The notes beneath the pieces are model-generated. The model searched no databases, was not told the origin of the DNA, and saw nothing but the letters and a program-made list of their open reading frames with translations. Below, in pieces: positions 27,153 through 35,688 of a DNA stretch of 64,000 bases; within the stretch, counting starts at the first letter, position 1, and the number at the start of each line of letters is the position of its first letter. The DNA is from Acidaminobacter sp. JC074. Its GTDB lineage: Bacteria > Bacillota > Clostridia > Peptostreptococcales > Acidaminobacteraceae. Position numbers and translations under genes: made by a program. The stretch covers positions 64,827-128,826 of the forward strand of contig NZ_VANV01000020.1 in assembly GCF_022496765.1 (NCBI RefSeq), in the 5' to 3' direction.

Positions 27153-28043
27153 ATGAAAAAAATATCAAGTTTTAAAGCAGATATGATTCTTCTGCTAGTC
27201 GCTATTTTATGGGGTACTACATTTGTAACATCGAAGTTTTCTTTAAATGAATTGGGACCACTAACCATTATATCGATGAGGTTTATATTAGCCGTATCAT
27301 TTATGTCTATTATCTTTAGGAGTCATATTAAAGACATCCAAAAAAGTGATATCATAGGTGGTATGATTGTTGGTTCTGTATTATTCATTGCATTTGCAAC
27401 ACAGTTGATTGCACTTAATTACACAGAGCCAGGCAAGCAGGCTTTCTTAGCTGGTACTTACGTTATATTTGTACCATTTCTAGTATGGGGTGTTACTAAG
27501 AAGAGACCCGATACCAAGTCATTTGTAGGGGCATTTGCCTGCATGATCGGTATCGCCATGTTGACACTAAAATCGGGTTTATCCATTTCTTTTGGTGATT
27601 CGTTAACTCTTTTTTCTTCTGTATTCTTTGCACTGCATATATTAACAACAGGACATTTTGTTAAGAAGTCCACACCAGTTAAAATAACCATTGTTCAGTT
27701 TGCAACTGTTGCTGTATTGTCAACGGTATCTGCACTGGCTTTTGAAGGTGTACCATCACAAATGTCTCCTGGTATTATGATAGGTATCTTGTATCTAGGT
27801 ATTGTATGTACAGGACTGGCTTACTTTTTACAGACTTTTGGCCAGAACTATACCAAGTCTACCCATACTGCCATTATCTTAAGTTTAGAAGCTGTATTTG
27901 GTAGCCTATTATCAGTTATCTTTATGAAAGAGGTCTTTACACCTGTTATGATCTTAGGATGCGTGATTATATTTGCATCAGTCTTAATTATAGAACTAAA
28001 GGGGTCTGGTGAAACTGAAGAAGTATTAGAACAAGTCAATTAA
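27153..28043 (+). CDS. EamA/DMT family transporter
   Basis: A 296-residue membrane protein with about ten hydrophobic helices in two EamA repeats (about 10-140 and 150-285), including the family features AILWGTTFV near the start and QTFGQNYTKSTHTAIILSLE in repeat two. It would export or import a small metabolite. GAGGTGAGG precedes ATG 27153. It is divergent from a PucR regulator that may respond to its substrate. A terminator follows immediately. Confidence 0.9.
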   Translation: MKKISSFKADMILLLVAILWGTTFVTSKFSLNELGPLTIISMRFILAVSFMSIIFRSHIKDIQKSDIIGGMIVGSVLFIAFATQLIALNYTEPGKQAFLAGTYVIFVPFLVWGVTKKRPDTKSFVGAFACMIGIAMLTLKSGLSISFGDSLTLFSSVFFALHILTTGHFVKKSTPVKITIVQFATVAVLSTVSALAFEGVPSQMSPGIMIGILYLGIVCTGLAYFLQTFGQNYTKSTHTAIILSLEAVFGSLLSVIFMKEVFTPVMILGCVIIFASVLIIELKGSGETEEVLEQVN

Positions 28044-28064
28044 AGTGCGAATGCACTTTTTTTT
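28042..28064 (+). terminator. Terminator after EamA gene
   Basis: AAAGTGC/GCACTTT arms (7 bp, GAAT loop) and a T8 run. Confidence 0.8.
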
Positions 28065-28093
28065 GACATGACCAATTATTTTCACATATTTGT

Positions 28094-28133
28094 TTGATTT
28101 TCTCCACACAGTCTGAGTATACACTGTACTCAG
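28094..28133 (+). promoter_or_regulatory. Promoter with overlapping dyad for the secreted repeat protein
   Basis: TTGATT (28094-28099) and TATACA (28118-28123) are spaced 18 bases. The dyad CTGAGTA/TACTCAG (28113-28119 and 28127-28133) covers the -10 box, so a repressor could block it. Confidence 0.55.
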
Positions 28134-28181
28134 AAAACAAAACAAATGGCAAACAGCCACACAAGAAAAGGAGAAAAGAAA

Positions 28182-28814
28182 ATGAAAAACTTACAAAAGG
28201 TATTAGCAATGACAGTGGTAGCAACATCTCTATTTACATTCAATGTATTCGCTGAAGATATGACAGCTAAAGAAAGAATGGAAGAATTACATGAGGATGG
28301 CTATTCAAGAGTAGAGATTGTAGAAATTCTTAAAGAAGAAGGTTATGAGCTTCATACCTTTGATGGTTCAAAGTTTACAAACAAGGTTAGAGAGAATGTT
28401 GCTGGTCCTAAAATGAATCAAGAAACATTGGATAGAATGAATGAACTCAAAGAAGAAGGCTATGAAAGAAGTGAGATCAAAGACATCTTAGTTGAAGAAG
28501 GCTATGTGCTTGAGTCGCCAGCTCAAACCTTATTAAAGATTTTAAATGCTGATTATTATGAGGCACTTAAAGACATCGAGTTTGATAAAGACAACCGTGA
28601 AGAGAACATGACACTTGTAAAAGAGTTAAATGATATCTATCAGCCATTACACATTTTTAACTTATCAGAAGAAATCATTGAGATTGCCAATGAAATGCTA
28701 GAAAATGGTGATGATCTAGAAGAAATCAGAAACTATATTAGAGACTCATCTGAAAGCTTAAAGACTGAAAGAGCTGGTCAAGTAATCAATCAAGTTATTT
28801 CAAAAAGAAACTAA
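28182..28814 (+). CDS. Secreted protein with two SHOCT-like helical repeats
   Basis: A 210-residue protein with a signal peptide (about 1-24, ending NVFAED). Two copies of a roughly 30-residue motif follow, around 27-55 and 75-105: RMEELHEDGYSRVEIVEILKEEGY and a close variant RMNELKEEGYERSEIKDILVEEGY. The pattern of leucines, glycine and EEGY resembles short SHOCT-like oligomerisation motifs. The rest is acidic and helical. AAAAGGAG precedes ATG 28182. It has its own promoter and terminator, so it is a single-gene unit. Function is unknown. Confidence 0.75.
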   Translation: MKNLQKVLAMTVVATSLFTFNVFAEDMTAKERMEELHEDGYSRVEIVEILKEEGYELHTFDGSKFTNKVRENVAGPKMNQETLDRMNELKEEGYERSEIKDILVEEGYVLESPAQTLLKILNADYYEALKDIEFDKDNREENMTLVKELNDIYQPLHIFNLSEEIIEIANEMLENGDDLEEIRNYIRDSSESLKTERAGQVINQVISKRN

Positions 28815-28821
28815 TTCTAAG

Positions 28822-28848
28822 GATACATCCATGAGGGTGTATCTTTTT
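28822..28848 (+). terminator. Terminator after secreted repeat protein
   Basis: GATACATCC/GGGTGTATC arms (9 bp, one G-U) with ATGA loop and T5. Confidence 0.78.
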
Positions 28849-28852
28849 ATAT

Positions 28853-28881
28853 TTGACAGAAAAATTCAGAAGTGATATGAT
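28853..28881 (+). promoter_or_regulatory. Sigma-A promoter of the tetR-type gene
   Basis: TTGACA (28853-28858) and TATGAT (28876-28881) are spaced exactly 17 bases, a near-consensus vegetative promoter. The predicted start site falls just before the operator palindrome. Confidence 0.8.
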
Positions 28882-28891
28882 TAATACAAGA

Positions 28892-28912
28892 ACAGACCGA
28901 CGGTCGGTCTGT
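28892..28912. promoter_or_regulatory. TetR-type operator palindrome
   Basis: A perfect 21-base dyad: ACAGACCGAC, one central base, then its complement. It lies between promoter and ribosome binding site of the TetR gene, the usual place for autorepression. ACCGACGGTCGGT-like cores are common for TetR-family repressors. Confidence 0.8.
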
Positions 28913-28924
28913 AAGGAGGAGCTT

Positions 28925-29590
28925 ATGAGTTTGCGAGATAAAATCATTGATGCTGCCTATGAATTGTTTGCAACTAAGGGATATGAGAAGACATCTGTTG
29001 CTGAGATTATAAAGTTAGCTGGCGCATCCAAGGGTGGTTTCTATCATCATTTCACTTCTAAAGAAGAGATACTTGAAACCATTACTTTCGGTTACATTGA
29101 TCAAGTCAGAATCATGTATGATGAGGTTCTAAAGAGTCCTCTCAGTATTGAAGACAAGTTTATAGAATCTTTCTATCAGCTGAACAATATGAAACTAGAA
29201 CAGGTCAAAGACTGGGACAAAATAAAAAATTTATATACTTTTAAGGACAACCATATTCTTCTCAGAAAAATGGGGGAAGCCTTTGAAAAGGAAACCATGG
29301 TCTATTATCAACAATTGATACAAAAGGGTGTGGATGAAGGTCGCTTTTTTACAGATTATCCACAAGAACTTGCTGCTTTATGGGGACGAGAAGTGATTAA
29401 GTTTCAGCAAATGTCTAGATGGGTACTGATGGACCGATTAGATAAAGAGACTTTTTTCAGAACACTTAGGTTCAATGAGCAGCTGATTAATAGTCAGTTA
29501 GGTTTAAAAGATAAGACCATTGAATTAGAAAAAATGGGCATCAAGTATTTAGAGGCTATGAAAGAAGAAATTGGTGATAAAAGAATGTAA
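28925..29590 (+). CDS. TetR/AcrR family repressor
   Basis: A 221-residue protein with the N-terminal TetR helix-turn-helix (IIDAAYELFATKGYEKTSV, then GASKGGFYHHFTSKEEIL) and a C-terminal helical ligand domain. The ATG at 28925 has TAAGGAGG upstream; the longer frame would start within the promoter. An operator directly upstream indicates autoregulation. It lies 18 bases before the PEP-synthase-like gene, so that gene is very probably derepressed with it. The inducer is unknown. Confidence 0.92.
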   Translation: MSLRDKIIDAAYELFATKGYEKTSVAEIIKLAGASKGGFYHHFTSKEEILETITFGYIDQVRIMYDEVLKSPLSIEDKFIESFYQLNNMKLEQVKDWDKIKNLYTFKDNHILLRKMGEAFEKETMVYYQQLIQKGVDEGRFFTDYPQELAALWGREVIKFQQMSRWVLMDRLDKETFFRTLRFNEQLINSQLGLKDKTIELEKMGIKYLEAMKEEIGDKRM

Positions 29591-29608
29591 GTTTTAAGGA
29601 GGGTGCAT

Positions 29609-32149
29609 ATGATTTTATGGTTTGATCAAATAGGAAATGACTTTGAGAAAGTAGGCGGAAAAGCTTTAAACTTAGCAGACATGTACAAAAAAGGTCTGAA
29701 TGTACCAAAGGGATTTGCCATTACGACTGAAGCCTATGAAGCTTATATCAGTAAAGATGACTTAAAAGAAAAAATAGATACTACCTTAGAAGCTGATTTA
29801 GATCTTGAAAATAAATCTAAAAAGATACAGGCTATGTTTAAAGTTGAAAACATGTCTGAAAGTTTAAAAGACATGATTGTTGAGAACTTCAAAGCATTTG
29901 AAAGTAAAAGAGTTGCTGTAAGATCATCTTCAACGGCTGAAGATTTACCAGGTATGAGCTTTGCCGGACAGTATACCACTTACTTAAATGTGTTAGAAGA
30001 GGGTCTATTAGATGCTGTTATCAAATGCTGGCGATCACTTTATAATGCAAGGGCTATTGATTATAGGCTAAGACAAGGCATCCATGAAAGCTTTAGTCAT
30101 GCAGTCCTTGTTCAGGAAATGGTTGAATCTGAAAAGGCAGGCGTTTGTTTTTCTGCCAATCCAATCAACGGTAGAAGAGACCAAGTGGTGGTAGAAGCAT
30201 CTTTTGGTTTAGGAGAGGCCATTGTTTCTGGTGAAGTTGTTCCAGACCAGTATATTATTGATAAAGCAACAAGGGTCATTGATGCAAAGATTCATAAAAA
30301 ACATATGAAATATGTTTATGACGCTTCTGGTATCAAGGCTGAAGTCATTGATTCTGATAAGGCTTGTCTACATGAGAATGAACTTTATAAACTTCTTGAT
30401 GCTTCTAAAAAAATCCAAGACTATTTTTCAAAGCCACAAGACATGGAGTTTGCCTTTGATAAAAGTGGTGAATTGTATATTTTACAGTCCAGAGATATTA
30501 CAACTCTTTATCCCATTGACGGACTCAAGATAGATGGTAAAATAAGAGGCTATATGTCAGCTTCTACAGTCCTCTTAGGTGTAAGAGAACCCTTTACACC
30601 ACTGGGCTATGAGTTGATGAGTCACATGTTTCCTGGAATCATCAACATCATGACTGCCAGAAAGAAAAAGCCTTTAACCAACAGTTTTGTAGCTTTTCCT
30701 GGTAACAGAATCTATGTAGATATGACTTACTTATTATCTAGTAAGTTTGTTGCCAAACAGTTTGCCAAGGCCTTTTCAGGCAATGACTTACCTTTAGAGG
30801 GTGTTATGAATCAAATGTTAGATGATTATGGCAAGGCATTTAGAGGTCAGGGCATTCATTTTAAACCACCACTTGGTGCTGTTAAATATAGCTTTTCTAT
30901 GATCGGTTCTGTAAGACGCATCATGAAGATACCTAATAATCAAAGGTATGAAGCTATGATTGAAGAAGGTAACAGGTGGTATGATGATATAGTTAAGAAA
31001 TATGAAAGTCTATCAAGCATAGAAGAAAAATTAGATTTTTCAGAGTATGCACTGGTTCAGGCCTTTAAATTATCACAAGCCCAGGCCATGTATTGTTTAG
31101 ATGCCAATAATTATATTAAGATTGAAAAAGTTTTAAAGAAGCATTTTAATAATGAATACGCAGTAGAGACCTTGGTTCAATCGTTACCAGGCTGCTTTAC
31201 ACAAACCATGACCATAAAATTGAATGAATATGCCAAATACTGCTCAGAAAACAAGCTAAGTCCATCAAAGGACCATGATATGTTTAAAGAGATCTTAGAA
31301 ATTTATGGTCATAGGGCAACTGTTGAACTAGACTTTGGTACAAAAAGGTGGCGAGAAGATCCAAATTACTTACTTGATTTAGTTAAGTCCTATATGGCTG
31401 ATGACATGTATAAGAGAAACCTTTTGGATCATGAAGCTAAAAAGAAGGCAGCAGAAGATATGATAGAAGAGGTTTCTAAACGACTTATAGATAAGATGGG
31501 TAAAAAACGAGCTGACAAGTTTAGAACCTATATGATCAACTACAGGTATGCTGCTGCTATGAGAGAATACCCTAAGTCTGATATTGTAAGATTTTTAGAA
31601 CTGGCGAGAAAGGCTGTTTTGTCTATCGGTGAAGACTATGTCAGTGATAATATATTAGATGTCAAAGAAGACATTTTCTTCTTAAGAAGAAGTCATATCT
31701 TAGAAGCTAAAGATTTAAAAGCTAAGGTAGATTCAGCAAAGGAAATCTATTCTAAGGAAATGAAAAGAAAATCCATACCAAGAATGCTTCTTAACAATGG
31801 TCATACTTATTATACATCAAGCATGATTGATCCAAATTCTAAGGTTTTACAGGGGATGGCTCTATCAGTAGGTGTATATGAAGGCAATATTAAGATTGTT
31901 ATGGATCCTCATGATCATGACCTTAAAGAAGGTGAAATTATGGTGACCGAATCTACCAATCCAGCATGGACACCGCTATTTGCAACAGCAGGTGGTTTGA
32001 TTATGGAATATGGTGGTCCAATGAGCCATGGCGGTATAGTTGCTAGAGAATACGGTATTCCAGCGGTTGTTGGTATATCGGGCAAAAGTTTAAAAGACGG
32101 TATGCGCGTAAGAGTAAATGGTGAAACAGGTACTATAGAAATACTTTAA
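29609..32149 (+). CDS. PEP-synthase-like dikinase, rifampicin phosphotransferase-type architecture
   Basis: An 846-residue protein: ATP-grasp/PPDK N-domain (about 1-310; VGGKALNLADM, VRSSSTAEDLPGMSFAGQ), a large middle region (about 320-750), and a swivelling phosphohistidine domain with His807 in GGPMSHGGIVAREYGIPAVV. It lacks the C-terminal TIM barrel where PEP synthase binds pyruvate. That order and length match rifampicin phosphotransferase and its relatives, which phosphorylate a small molecule held by the middle domain. The substrate here is not known. AAGGAGGG precedes ATG 29609. Co-transcription with TetR fits an inducible detoxification or utilisation role. Confidence 0.82.
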   Translation: MILWFDQIGNDFEKVGGKALNLADMYKKGLNVPKGFAITTEAYEAYISKDDLKEKIDTTLEADLDLENKSKKIQAMFKVENMSESLKDMIVENFKAFESKRVAVRSSSTAEDLPGMSFAGQYTTYLNVLEEGLLDAVIKCWRSLYNARAIDYRLRQGIHESFSHAVLVQEMVESEKAGVCFSANPINGRRDQVVVEASFGLGEAIVSGEVVPDQYIIDKATRVIDAKIHKKHMKYVYDASGIKAEVIDSDKACLHENELYKLLDASKKIQDYFSKPQDMEFAFDKSGELYILQSRDITTLYPIDGLKIDGKIRGYMSASTVLLGVREPFTPLGYELMSHMFPGIINIMTARKKKPLTNSFVAFPGNRIYVDMTYLLSSKFVAKQFAKAFSGNDLPLEGVMNQMLDDYGKAFRGQGIHFKPPLGAVKYSFSMIGSVRRIMKIPNNQRYEAMIEEGNRWYDDIVKKYESLSSIEEKLDFSEYALVQAFKLSQAQAMYCLDANNYIKIEKVLKKHFNNEYAVETLVQSLPGCFTQTMTIKLNEYAKYCSENKLSPSKDHDMFKEILEIYGHRATVELDFGTKRWREDPNYLLDLVKSYMADDMYKRNLLDHEAKKKAAEDMIEEVSKRLIDKMGKKRADKFRTYMINYRYAAAMREYPKSDIVRFLELARKAVLSIGEDYVSDNILDVKEDIFFLRRSHILEAKDLKAKVDSAKEIYSKEMKRKSIPRMLLNNGHTYYTSSMIDPNSKVLQGMALSVGVYEGNIKIVMDPHDHDLKEGEIMVTESTNPAWTPLFATAGGLIMEYGGPMSHGGIVAREYGIPAVVGISGKSLKDGMRVRVNGETGTIEIL

Positions 32150-32170
32150 AACTCCTTCGGGAGTTTTTTT
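32149..32170 (+). terminator. Terminator with UUCG tetraloop
   Basis: AAACTCC/GGAGTTT arms close a TTCG loop, followed by more Ts. Confidence 0.8.
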
Positions 32171-32255
32171 GGTGTTTTTTAGCCAATGACCAGTAGATTG
32201 TATTATAATAAAAGAGGAAGATGTAAATGTATATTAGTGATATAGAGAGATGATA

Positions 32256-32618
32256 ATGAAGAATAGAAAATTTTTAATGAGCTTTAAAAATGCATGGCAG
32301 GGACTTATTACTGCCTTTAAAGATGAAAGAAACTTTAGAATAGAACTGGTGATGGGCATCATGGTCATCATTTTATCTTTTATTCTGAAGATATCCATAC
32401 TGGAATGGACTGCCATTGTCTTTTGTATTGTTCTAGTGCTGATTGCAGAACTCTTTAACTCTGCACTGGAACATCTAGTAGATTTATTTAGTCCTGAATA
32501 CCATGAACATGCCAAGAAGGCAAAAGATATCGCTGCAGCAGCTGTACTGACCATTTCTATGGGGACTGTTGTGATTGGCTCTATTATATTCATTCCCAAA
32601 CTATTATCTTTCTTTTAG
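32256..32618 (+). CDS. dgkA: Diacylglycerol/undecaprenol kinase
   Basis: A 120-residue integral membrane kinase with three hydrophobic helices (about 32-52, 57-77, 97-117) and the family motif AELFNSALEHLVD, which supplies catalytic and metal-binding residues; NFRIE is the conserved N-terminal segment. In Firmicutes this family usually phosphorylates undecaprenol. The ATG at 32256 is preferred over 32250 because GAGAGA lies immediately before the latter. The 120-residue length is standard. Confidence 0.9.
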   Translation: MKNRKFLMSFKNAWQGLITAFKDERNFRIELVMGIMVIILSFILKISILEWTAIVFCIVLVLIAELFNSALEHLVDLFSPEYHEHAKKAKDIAAAAVLTISMGTVVIGSIIFIPKLLSFF

Positions 32619-32705
32619 AAGTATTAGAAAATCATTAGACTTTTAAAATTAACTTTCTATTTTGATAATTTTTCTTTAGAATAAGAATTGCAGAGAGGAG
32701 AATTT

Positions 32706-33275
32706 ATGAAAAAGAAGAGTTTAATTTTAATCAGCATTTTGATTATTTCATTGGTTTTTGTTGGGTGTACATCACTTAAGTCGCAGTTTAAGGATATGAG
32801 TGCAGAATGGATTGGTCTTGAAAGAACCTTTAAAGTATACGACGATGATGGTAATGAAACCATGACTGTAACAGGTGATAATACAGATATGCAACCATCA
32901 GAAGTATCAGGTGTCTTAATGATAGAGGTAGATGGTTCGAGATGGCAACATGTTGGTTCTACTTTAATCGCTTATGAAACGGGTTTAGAGAACCACGTGG
33001 ACGACTATAAGGATGCTTTAACACTTTCAGGTGACGGATCAGGTATCACATCTATCTCAAAGGCCTTAAATGAGTTTGTTGCAACTACTTCAGGTTTAGA
33101 AAGAGTCATCATTGTTAAGACTCAAACTGGTAAGACCATAGCTGTGTTTGAAGGTGATAATGTCTTAATAGAAGATTCAGCACTTCCAAATACTACGAAG
33201 GTATTAATAGATAATAAGAGACTCCATATCTACCGTGCAGATTTAGAGGTCATAGAAAAATCATTGTTAGATTAG
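32706..33275 (+). CDS. Lipoprotein (DUF5052-like)
   Basis: A 189-residue protein with a lipoprotein signal: positively charged start, hydrophobic core and lipobox VFVGC with Cys21. The mature part has a pattern (SLKSQFKDMSAEWIGLERTFKVYDDDG) that resembles the DUF5052 family from memory; this was not searched. GAGAGGAG precedes ATG 32706. It is monocistronic with a terminator. The function of the family is not established. Confidence 0.78.
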   Translation: MKKKSLILISILIISLVFVGCTSLKSQFKDMSAEWIGLERTFKVYDDDGNETMTVTGDNTDMQPSEVSGVLMIEVDGSRWQHVGSTLIAYETGLENHVDDYKDALTLSGDGSGITSISKALNEFVATTSGLERVIIVKTQTGKTIAVFEGDNVLIEDSALPNTTKVLIDNKRLHIYRADLEVIEKSLLD

Positions 33276-33297
33276 CCACCTATTTAGGTGGTTTTTA
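33276..33297 (+). terminator. Terminator after lipoprotein gene
   Basis: CCACCT/AGGTGG arms with ATTT loop, then a T5 run. Confidence 0.78.
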
Positions 33298-33352
33298 TTT
33301 TTAGATAATTCTACCTAGTCAATTAGTGATAGTATAAAGGCGGAGGTGTATG

Positions 33353-34111
33353 ATGAAAATAGCAACTTATAACATATGGTATTCTGGGTTGGGATGGCCA
33401 CAAAGACATGAATTGATTGTCAGTGAAATTAACTCACTAGATCCAGATATTATTGGACTTCAAGAAGTTAGAAATGAAGCATATTTTAACAAGTTAAAAG
33501 AAGAACTTAACTATCCTTTTGGTATCTTTCATCCTCATGAGGATGAAGATGGCCTTGCCATTCTCAGTAAATGGCCCATAGAATTTCTTGAGTATACACA
33601 TTTCGGTCTTATCTGTTTGATTGACCATGGTGATTTTAAATACCAGGTGATCAATGTTCATTTGCCATATGACAGTATATTAGAAAAAGAGACATGTATC
33701 GTAAAGATCATGGAGAAAGCAAAGAATATAGAATCTGATTACGAATTCATACTAGGCGATTTTAACTCTAATGAAAAAAGCTCCATCTATTCTTATGTAT
33801 CAGGTGATAGGAGTTTACTAGGTACAGAAGTGGATGTTTACTGGACAGATCTTGCATGTGTGGCTAAAGAACAGCTTGGTCTAAAGAGACAACAGACATT
33901 AGATTTGATGCATAATCCTAGGTGGAAAAACACGTCTATAACAGATGCTGGTGCTGAAGTGGACTTTATCTTTATCCATGACTGCTATCCAAATGACTAT
34001 CCATCACTAGAATACTTTGTCTACTTCGGTCATTCTATAGATGAAGAGACTGGTTATTCTCCTAGTGACCATTATGGTGTCTTTTCTCAACTTAAAATGC
34101 CTCACGACTAA
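33353..34111 (+). CDS. Endonuclease/exonuclease/phosphatase family hydrolase
   Basis: A 252-residue metal-dependent hydrolase with the EEP fold: YNIW near the N-terminus (metal Asn), LQEVR (catalytic Glu), NVHLPY, GDFNS (Asp/Asn) and a C-terminal SDHYGV (His/Asp). These are the hallmark residues of the exonuclease III/sphingomyelinase/synaptojanin superfamily. The substrate may be nucleic acid, lipid phosphate or a sugar phosphate and cannot be decided here. GGAGG lies six bases before ATG 33353. It is cytoplasmic, with no signal peptide. Confidence 0.85.
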   Translation: MKIATYNIWYSGLGWPQRHELIVSEINSLDPDIIGLQEVRNEAYFNKLKEELNYPFGIFHPHEDEDGLAILSKWPIEFLEYTHFGLICLIDHGDFKYQVINVHLPYDSILEKETCIVKIMEKAKNIESDYEFILGDFNSNEKSSIYSYVSGDRSLLGTEVDVYWTDLACVAKEQLGLKRQQTLDLMHNPRWKNTSITDAGAEVDFIFIHDCYPNDYPSLEYFVYFGHSIDEETGYSPSDHYGVFSQLKMPHD

Positions 34112-34197
34112 TTTTATGATAAAATGTTGTTGACCTTAACACTGTGTCAAGCTATATACTCAAGTTACAGAAGTCAAAGAATCAGATTAGAGGTTAT

Positions 34198-35124
34198 ATG
34201 AACGAAAGATTTTCAATTGGTGAGTTTTCAGATTTAACAGGCATTTCAAAGAGAATGTTAAGACATTACGATAAGCTGAACTTGTTTTGTCCAGCTGAGA
34301 TCAATGAGGATAATGGTTACCGTTATTATTTGGCATCTCAAGTGGATGACTTAGACAAGATTCAGTTTCTTAGAACACTGGGATTTTCACTATCTTCCAT
34401 CGGTGATATTTTATCAAAGCCTATCAGTGTCAAAGATTTTCTAGAGATCTTAAAAGACAAGGAAATGCTTTTGAATAAAGAATCGGATGAGATAAAGTCC
34501 AGTCTCTTATCCACCAGTCGTATGATTAGCCTACTTGAAAATCAAACGTCTAAGATGTTTCCTTCTGTCTATAAACTATTAGATTGGGAAAGGAGCTTAC
34601 AAATGACACAAAATAATCATTTAGAATTAATAAAATTATCGGGTCTGATGAATAGAGATTTGTTTTTAGAAAAAATTGAAGAGGTCATGGCAGAAGATTT
34701 AGAGGCAACCTATTACTTTTTAACATTTGATATCGATCATTTTATGCAGGTCAATCAAACCTCTGGTTATGAAGTGGGTGATAAGGTCATTCAGACCACA
34801 TTATCTATTGTAGTTGACCAAGTTAAGCCACTTATAGGTAACTTAGAAGATGCATATGTGACACGAATGGGTGGTGACGAGTTCTCTGTCTTTGTAAAAA
34901 ATGCATCGGAAAAAGAAGTAGAGTCTTGTGTCATGGGTTCTATTGATGGTGTTAGAGAATATGACTTTGAAGCAATTGGTTGTAAGGTGCCGGTGACGAT
35001 TTCATGTGGTATCTCTGTCGGCAAGACGCCTGAACATATCATAGCCCTAAAGGATGCAAGTGCCAGAGCTTTAATGGATGCTAAAAGATATGGTAAAGAT
35101 AAGTATTTAATGACCCATTTATAA
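34198..35124 (+). CDS. MerR-type DNA-binding domain fused to GGDEF diguanylate cyclase
   Basis: A 308-residue soluble protein. Residues 4-75 are a MerR helix-turn-helix (FSIGEFSDLTGISKRMLRHY, then GYRYY); about 75-125 is the dimerising coiled coil; about 165-305 is a GGDEF domain with an intact RMGGDEFSVF active site and no RxxD inhibitory site in the usual position. It could link promoter binding to c-di-GMP synthesis. AGAGG precedes ATG 34198. It is transcribed alone with a terminator. Both domains look intact; no frameshift joins them. Confidence 0.88.
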   Translation: MNERFSIGEFSDLTGISKRMLRHYDKLNLFCPAEINEDNGYRYYLASQVDDLDKIQFLRTLGFSLSSIGDILSKPISVKDFLEILKDKEMLLNKESDEIKSSLLSTSRMISLLENQTSKMFPSVYKLLDWERSLQMTQNNHLELIKLSGLMNRDLFLEKIEEVMAEDLEATYYFLTFDIDHFMQVNQTSGYEVGDKVIQTTLSIVVDQVKPLIGNLEDAYVTRMGGDEFSVFVKNASEKEVESCVMGSIDGVREYDFEAIGCKVPVTISCGISVGKTPEHIIALKDASARALMDAKRYGKDKYLMTHL

Positions 35125-35149
35125 ACAGCCTTTTAAAGGTTGTTTTTTT
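35122..35149 (+). terminator. Terminator after MerR-GGDEF gene
   Basis: AAACAGCCTT/AAGGTTGTTT arms with one G-U pair, then T-rich sequence. Confidence 0.72.
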
Positions 35150-35153
35150 GATG

Positions 35154-35186
35154 TATAATAAATTGAGTGAATATTCACTCAATTTA
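35154..35186. promoter_or_regulatory. 28-base perfect palindrome next to -10 box of gtrA-like gene
   Basis: 35159-35186 is a perfect dyad with half-site TAAATTGAGTGAAT. TATAAT at 35154-35159 touches its left end, so a bound repressor would cover the start site. The sequence is of the kind bound by TetR-family repressors but differs from the operator at 28892. Confidence 0.7.
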
Positions 35187-35197
35187 AAGGGGGATAT

Positions 35198-35626
35198 ATG
35201 AAACTATCTAAAAAAGAGAATACCATTCAAGTCATTAAGTTTGTTTTATTTTCTATTTCAGCAGGCGTCATTCAGATCATCACTTTTACACTGATGACCA
35301 ATCTAACCACTTTACCTTATTGGCCCAAGTATTTAACAGCTCTGATTTTATCTATTATTTATAACTTTACGGTAAATAGGCGCTTTACTTTTAAATCAGC
35401 TGCCAATGTACCAATTGCCATGCTAAAAGTCTTTGGCTACTACTGCATTTTTACGCCACTATCTACATGGTGGGGAGACAGCTTAACTGAAGTGGGTTGG
35501 AATGAATACATCATACTCTTAGGAACCATGGCCACTAATTTAATTACAGAATTTTTATTTACTAGGTTTGTTGTTTACAGAAACTCCATTAACACCAATG
35601 ACTTGGCAAAGAGAGAAGCTGTTTAA
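35198..35626 (+). CDS. GtrA family membrane protein
   Basis: A 142-residue protein with four hydrophobic helices and the GtrA hallmark NFTVNRRFTF after helix two. GtrA proteins are thought to help flip lipid-linked sugars or act in cell-surface polysaccharide assembly. AAGGGGG precedes the ATG. No glycosyltransferase is adjacent, so the context gives no partner. A long palindrome upstream indicates tight control by a repressor encoded elsewhere. Confidence 0.86.
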   Translation: MKLSKKENTIQVIKFVLFSISAGVIQIITFTLMTNLTTLPYWPKYLTALILSIIYNFTVNRRFTFKSAANVPIAMLKVFGYYCIFTPLSTWWGDSLTEVGWNEYIILLGTMATNLITEFLFTRFVVYRNSINTNDLAKREAV

Positions 35627-35688
35627 ATCATTTTTACCCTATATTTTTCTTCAACTTGTTTTATAATAGAAATGATGAGGAGACATAT

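Noticed and set aside
28892..35186. TetR at 28925 as regulator of the gtrA-like gene
   Set aside because: Its own operator half-site (ACAGACCGAC) is unlike the gtrA palindrome half-site, so a different regulator is needed.
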